From Kiritimatiellia bacterium (lineage in GTDB: Bacteria; Verrucomicrobiota; Kiritimatiellia; RFP12; UBA1067), in NCBI GenBank assembly GCA_024405335.1, contig JAKSOX010000133.1, forward strand, positions 1-5,783: a stretch of 5,783 bases of DNA, read 5' to 3'. The notes under the pieces were generated by a model. That model was not told the DNA's origin, searched no databases, and worked only from the letters and a program-made list of their open reading frames with translations. Below, piece after piece: positions 1 through 3,000 of this stretch; within the stretch, counting starts at the first letter, position 1; each line of letters begins with the position of its first letter. Position numbers and translations under genes: made by a program.

Positions 1-32
1 ACGGACGGATGGATGGAACCGGATGCGGAACG

Positions 33-68
33 CTACCGCAGCATGTAGAAGAAGCCGAGCGGCACGTG
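33..68 (-). other. Short hydrophobic C-terminal tail (HVPLGFFYMLR-stop)
   Basis: The protein ends eleven residues after the last Q-like motif with HVPLGFFYMLR. It is hydrophobic and aromatic with a terminal Arg. It is too short for a transmembrane anchor, has no LPxTG, and has no PEP-CTERM or type IX (Por) C-terminal domain. I have an impression, not checked, that similar short '-G-[hydrophobic]-R' ends recur on large exported Kiritimatiellota proteins. If so, it could be a sorting or outer-membrane recognition tag. Confidence 0.4.
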
Positions 69-3000
69 GCACTCGAACGGGCCGATTTCCGGGCGGCCGC
101 CGTTCACGCGCGGACGGCGGTTGAAGTCGAGCGCGCCGGCGTCCATCCACTCGAGCGTTTCGCCCTTGTTCACCACGGGCGCCTTGCGCGGCACGCGCTT
201 GCCCCAGTCCATCCGCCACTTGAGCAGGGCCTCGTCCGCGCCCCACTGGCCGGCGTAAGTCGCCTGCCCGAAATGCCCGGCCCAAAGCGCCGGCAATTCC
301 TCGTCCTCGTAGCCCGCCGTGCCCGACGCCACCGGATTCACGCCGTAGCTCGTCGAGAGCAGGCAGTTCCGGAACACCTTCTCGTTCGAGCCCTGGCAGT
401 CGATCGCCGCGCCCGTCGCCTTGGCGCTCGTGTTTCCCAGCAGCACGCAGTTGCGGGCGCGGCCGGGGTCGGACACGTAAAGGCCGCCCGCGTAGGCCGT
501 GCCGTTGTAGCAGAAGGCGTGGTTGTTCTCGAAGAGGCAGTTGTCGATGGTGCCGTTCGAAATCCAGGCGCCGCCGTAGCGGTTGGCGCGGTTGTCGCGG
601 AAAATGCAGTTCCGCACCCGGCCGTTGCCGTCCATGAACAAACCGCCGCCGCCCAGGAGCCAGTTGTTGTTGTGGTTGGCCGTCTGGCGGTTGCCAGTGA
701 ACACGCAGCGGTCCACCAACCCCGTGCCGGACACGTACACGCCGAAGCCGTGCGGTTCGTTGCCGTAGTACACCCAGTTGTTCGTGATCACGCAGTCGAC
801 GAGCGTGCCGTTGTGGACGCGGCCACCCATGCCGTAGAAGCCGCCGGTGGTCCCGTAGCTGTTGTGCATGCAGTTGTCGTAGATCCAGCAGTTGGTGATC
901 GTGCCGTCGTACAGGTAGAAGCCGAAGCCGCTTTCGACCTGGCGGTACCGGCCGTAGCCGACGCCGCGTGCGATGGTCACGCCGGACACCACCGCGTCCT
1001 TGTGGTACACGCCCAGCGGACGGTACTTGTATATGCCGTCGAGAACCGCGCCGCTCGCGTAGTCGCCGCCGGGCCCGACGATCTTGATGGCCTTCGTGAT
1101 CGACAGTTCGCCGGAAACGACGTACGTGCCGGCCGCAAGGTGGATCGTGCTGCCGTCCGTCGCCAGCGACCACACGTCGTCGATGCTCGAGGCGGCGGTT
1201 TCCCAGCTCCCGTACGGCTGCTGCGGCGACAGGTTGTCCGCCGACACGTACAGGTCGGCCGCGTAGATCGCGAACCAGTTCGGACGCCGCATCACGAGCT
1301 TGCGGTCGATGCCGGCCTCGTCCACGTAGTAGACGCACACGGCCACCGAATGCCAGCCGGCGTCGAGCGTGACGACGCTGTTCGTCTCCTCGAAATCGTC
1401 CTCGAACCAGGACACGTTCACGGCGTCGACGCCCCCTTCGGGATCGACGAGCCAGCAGCATTTCTTGGGCTCGATCGGCAGCGTCTTCGTGCCGTGCGCC
1501 TCGAACCGGACGCGCGTGGTGCCCACGTCCGCGTCGAGCAGCTTGTAGGTGAGGCCGAACGTGGGCGTGTCGAGCGCGTTCTCGCAGCAGCCGGCGTCCA
1601 TGCGCGCGCCCGAAACGCGCGGGTTGCCGTTGAGGTCCCGCTCGCCTTCGTCCGGCACGCGCACGGCGGTGTCGACGCACGGCGAGCTCGCGTCGATCGA
1701 ATAGTCGCCCACGGCGGGCCCCGCGAACTCGGGATCGCGCGCCAGCGTCTCCTTCGCCACGTTCTCGAAGTAGCCGCCGAACTGCGGCGACCAGAGGTTG
1801 TACACCTTCGAGCCCGACGCCAAACGCCAGTTCGGCGAGCCGGCGGTCGAATCTTCGTAGGCGAAGTTGCCGCGCACGATCGTGTCCATCACCGTGACGT
1901 TCGCGTGGTTCACGCGGAGGCCGCCCGCGTACCGCGCCGTGTTGCCCACGATCGTGCAGTTGTACACCTTCGTCTCGGAAGACTCACCCGCAGTCGCGAA
2001 CACGCCGCCGCCGTAGTTGTTGCAGGTGTTGCCCACGATCAGCGAATTCTTGAGCGTGCCTCCGTCCATGTACACGCCGCCGCCGTTCTGGGCGTAGCCG
2101 TTGGAGGTCTGCTGCGTCCAGTTGTTGCTCACCACGCAACGGTCCACCGTGCCGCCGCTCATGTAGATGCCGCCGCCCGGGTAGCCGTTGCCGTTGCCCG
2201 CCTTGATCTGGTTGCAGCACACCGTGGAATCCACCAGCAAACCGCCGCTCAGGTGGACGCCGGCGCCGTATTCGCTCACCGAGTTGCGGTTCGGGTTTTC
2301 GCACGTGTACCAGTTGCGGATCACGCAGTTGGACGCGACGCCGCCGGAAACGAACATGCCGCCGAAAAGTTCGGTGACGGCCAGCGTTTCCAGGTTGTTG
2401 TAGCCGCAGAAGGTGATGCCGGCGACGAGCGCGTTGGTGTGGCCCACCCAGATGAACTTGTCGGGCGATTCCTGGCTGGTGCCCCAGTTGTGGTAGCGGT
2501 TCACGTAGCCGTAGACGATCGTCTTTTCGGGACCGTTCTCGGACACGACGCGGATCGGACGGTTGATGACGAGTTGCGGCTTGTTGACGTGCGGATACGC
2601 GCCGTCCACCAGCCGCACTTCGCCGAAATCGGCCACCGCGTCGATGGCGGCCTGCAGATTCGGCGTGGCCTTCGCGGGCGTGTCGTAGGGATACGCGTCC
2701 GAACCCTTGTTGGACACGTACACGAGCATGGGCGCGATCGTCAGCGCCTCCGCGCGCTCCGCGGACGTCGTGGCGCCGCCGGTCGTCGTCTGGACCGTGA
2801 GCTGGATCGAATACTTGCCGGCCGCCAGCCCCGTCAGTTCCAAATGCGCAAGGCCCACGCCGTTCGTCGTTTGCCACGCCGTCGAGTCGGCGCCCCGCCA
2901 CCGCCACGTGTACCGGCAGGAGCTGGAGGTGCCCACGACCGAGCCGTCGAGCGTCACCACCGCGTTCGAACCGGACCCCGAGGAAACGGCCGTGAAGTCG

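Larger units (their letters stand above)
69..1259 (-). other. Beta-helix module 3 (C-terminal right-handed parallel beta-helix)
   Basis: Residues 1503-1899. The opening ADLYVSADNLSPQQPYGSWETA, then I-H-L-A-A-G-T-Y, is the same N-cap type as in modules 1 and 2, but the G-S-D is replaced by D-N-L-S. Coil AVVSGVTIARG (1591-1601) is followed by seven repeat coils to VFRNCLLSTS (1797-1806). A region of about 55 residues without coil pattern (1807-1861) leads to the divergent Q-like motif. It has the most coils and the most regular Cys column of the three modules. Function is probably structural or binding; no catalytic signature is seen. Confidence 0.8.
1578..2729 (-). other. Beta-helix module 2 (right-handed parallel beta-helix with Q-like C-cap)
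   Basis: Residues 1013-1396. It opens with LVYVSNKGSDAYPYDTPAKA, then LQAAIDAVADFG and V-R-L-V-D-G-A-Y, a clear DUF1565-like N-cap. A first coil (ALVAGITFCGYN, 1112-1123) is followed by six repeat coils from GGVASNC (1141) to VMDTIVRGN (1292-1300). Turns GAGVHLSGG, GGGIYMSGG, GGGVYMDGG and GGGVFATAG separate the first coils. It ends with a Q-like motif at 1342-1396. It is the closest in style to module 1, with near-identical turn sequences, which supports internal duplication. No active-site signature is recognised. Confidence 0.82.

Noticed and set aside
1..32. Possible terminator or short tandem repeat after the stop (GGAT/GGAC tetranucleotide units)
   Set aside because: Only 32 bases are visible. 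No stable hairpin followed by a T-run in the direction of transcription is seen, and the tetranucleotide pattern is too short to be meaningful.
351..995. Repetitive DNA as a CRISPR array or other non-coding repeat
   Set aside because: Repeat period of roughly 70-100 bases is in frame with protein coils, units are diverged, and there is no conserved repeat with unique spacers.
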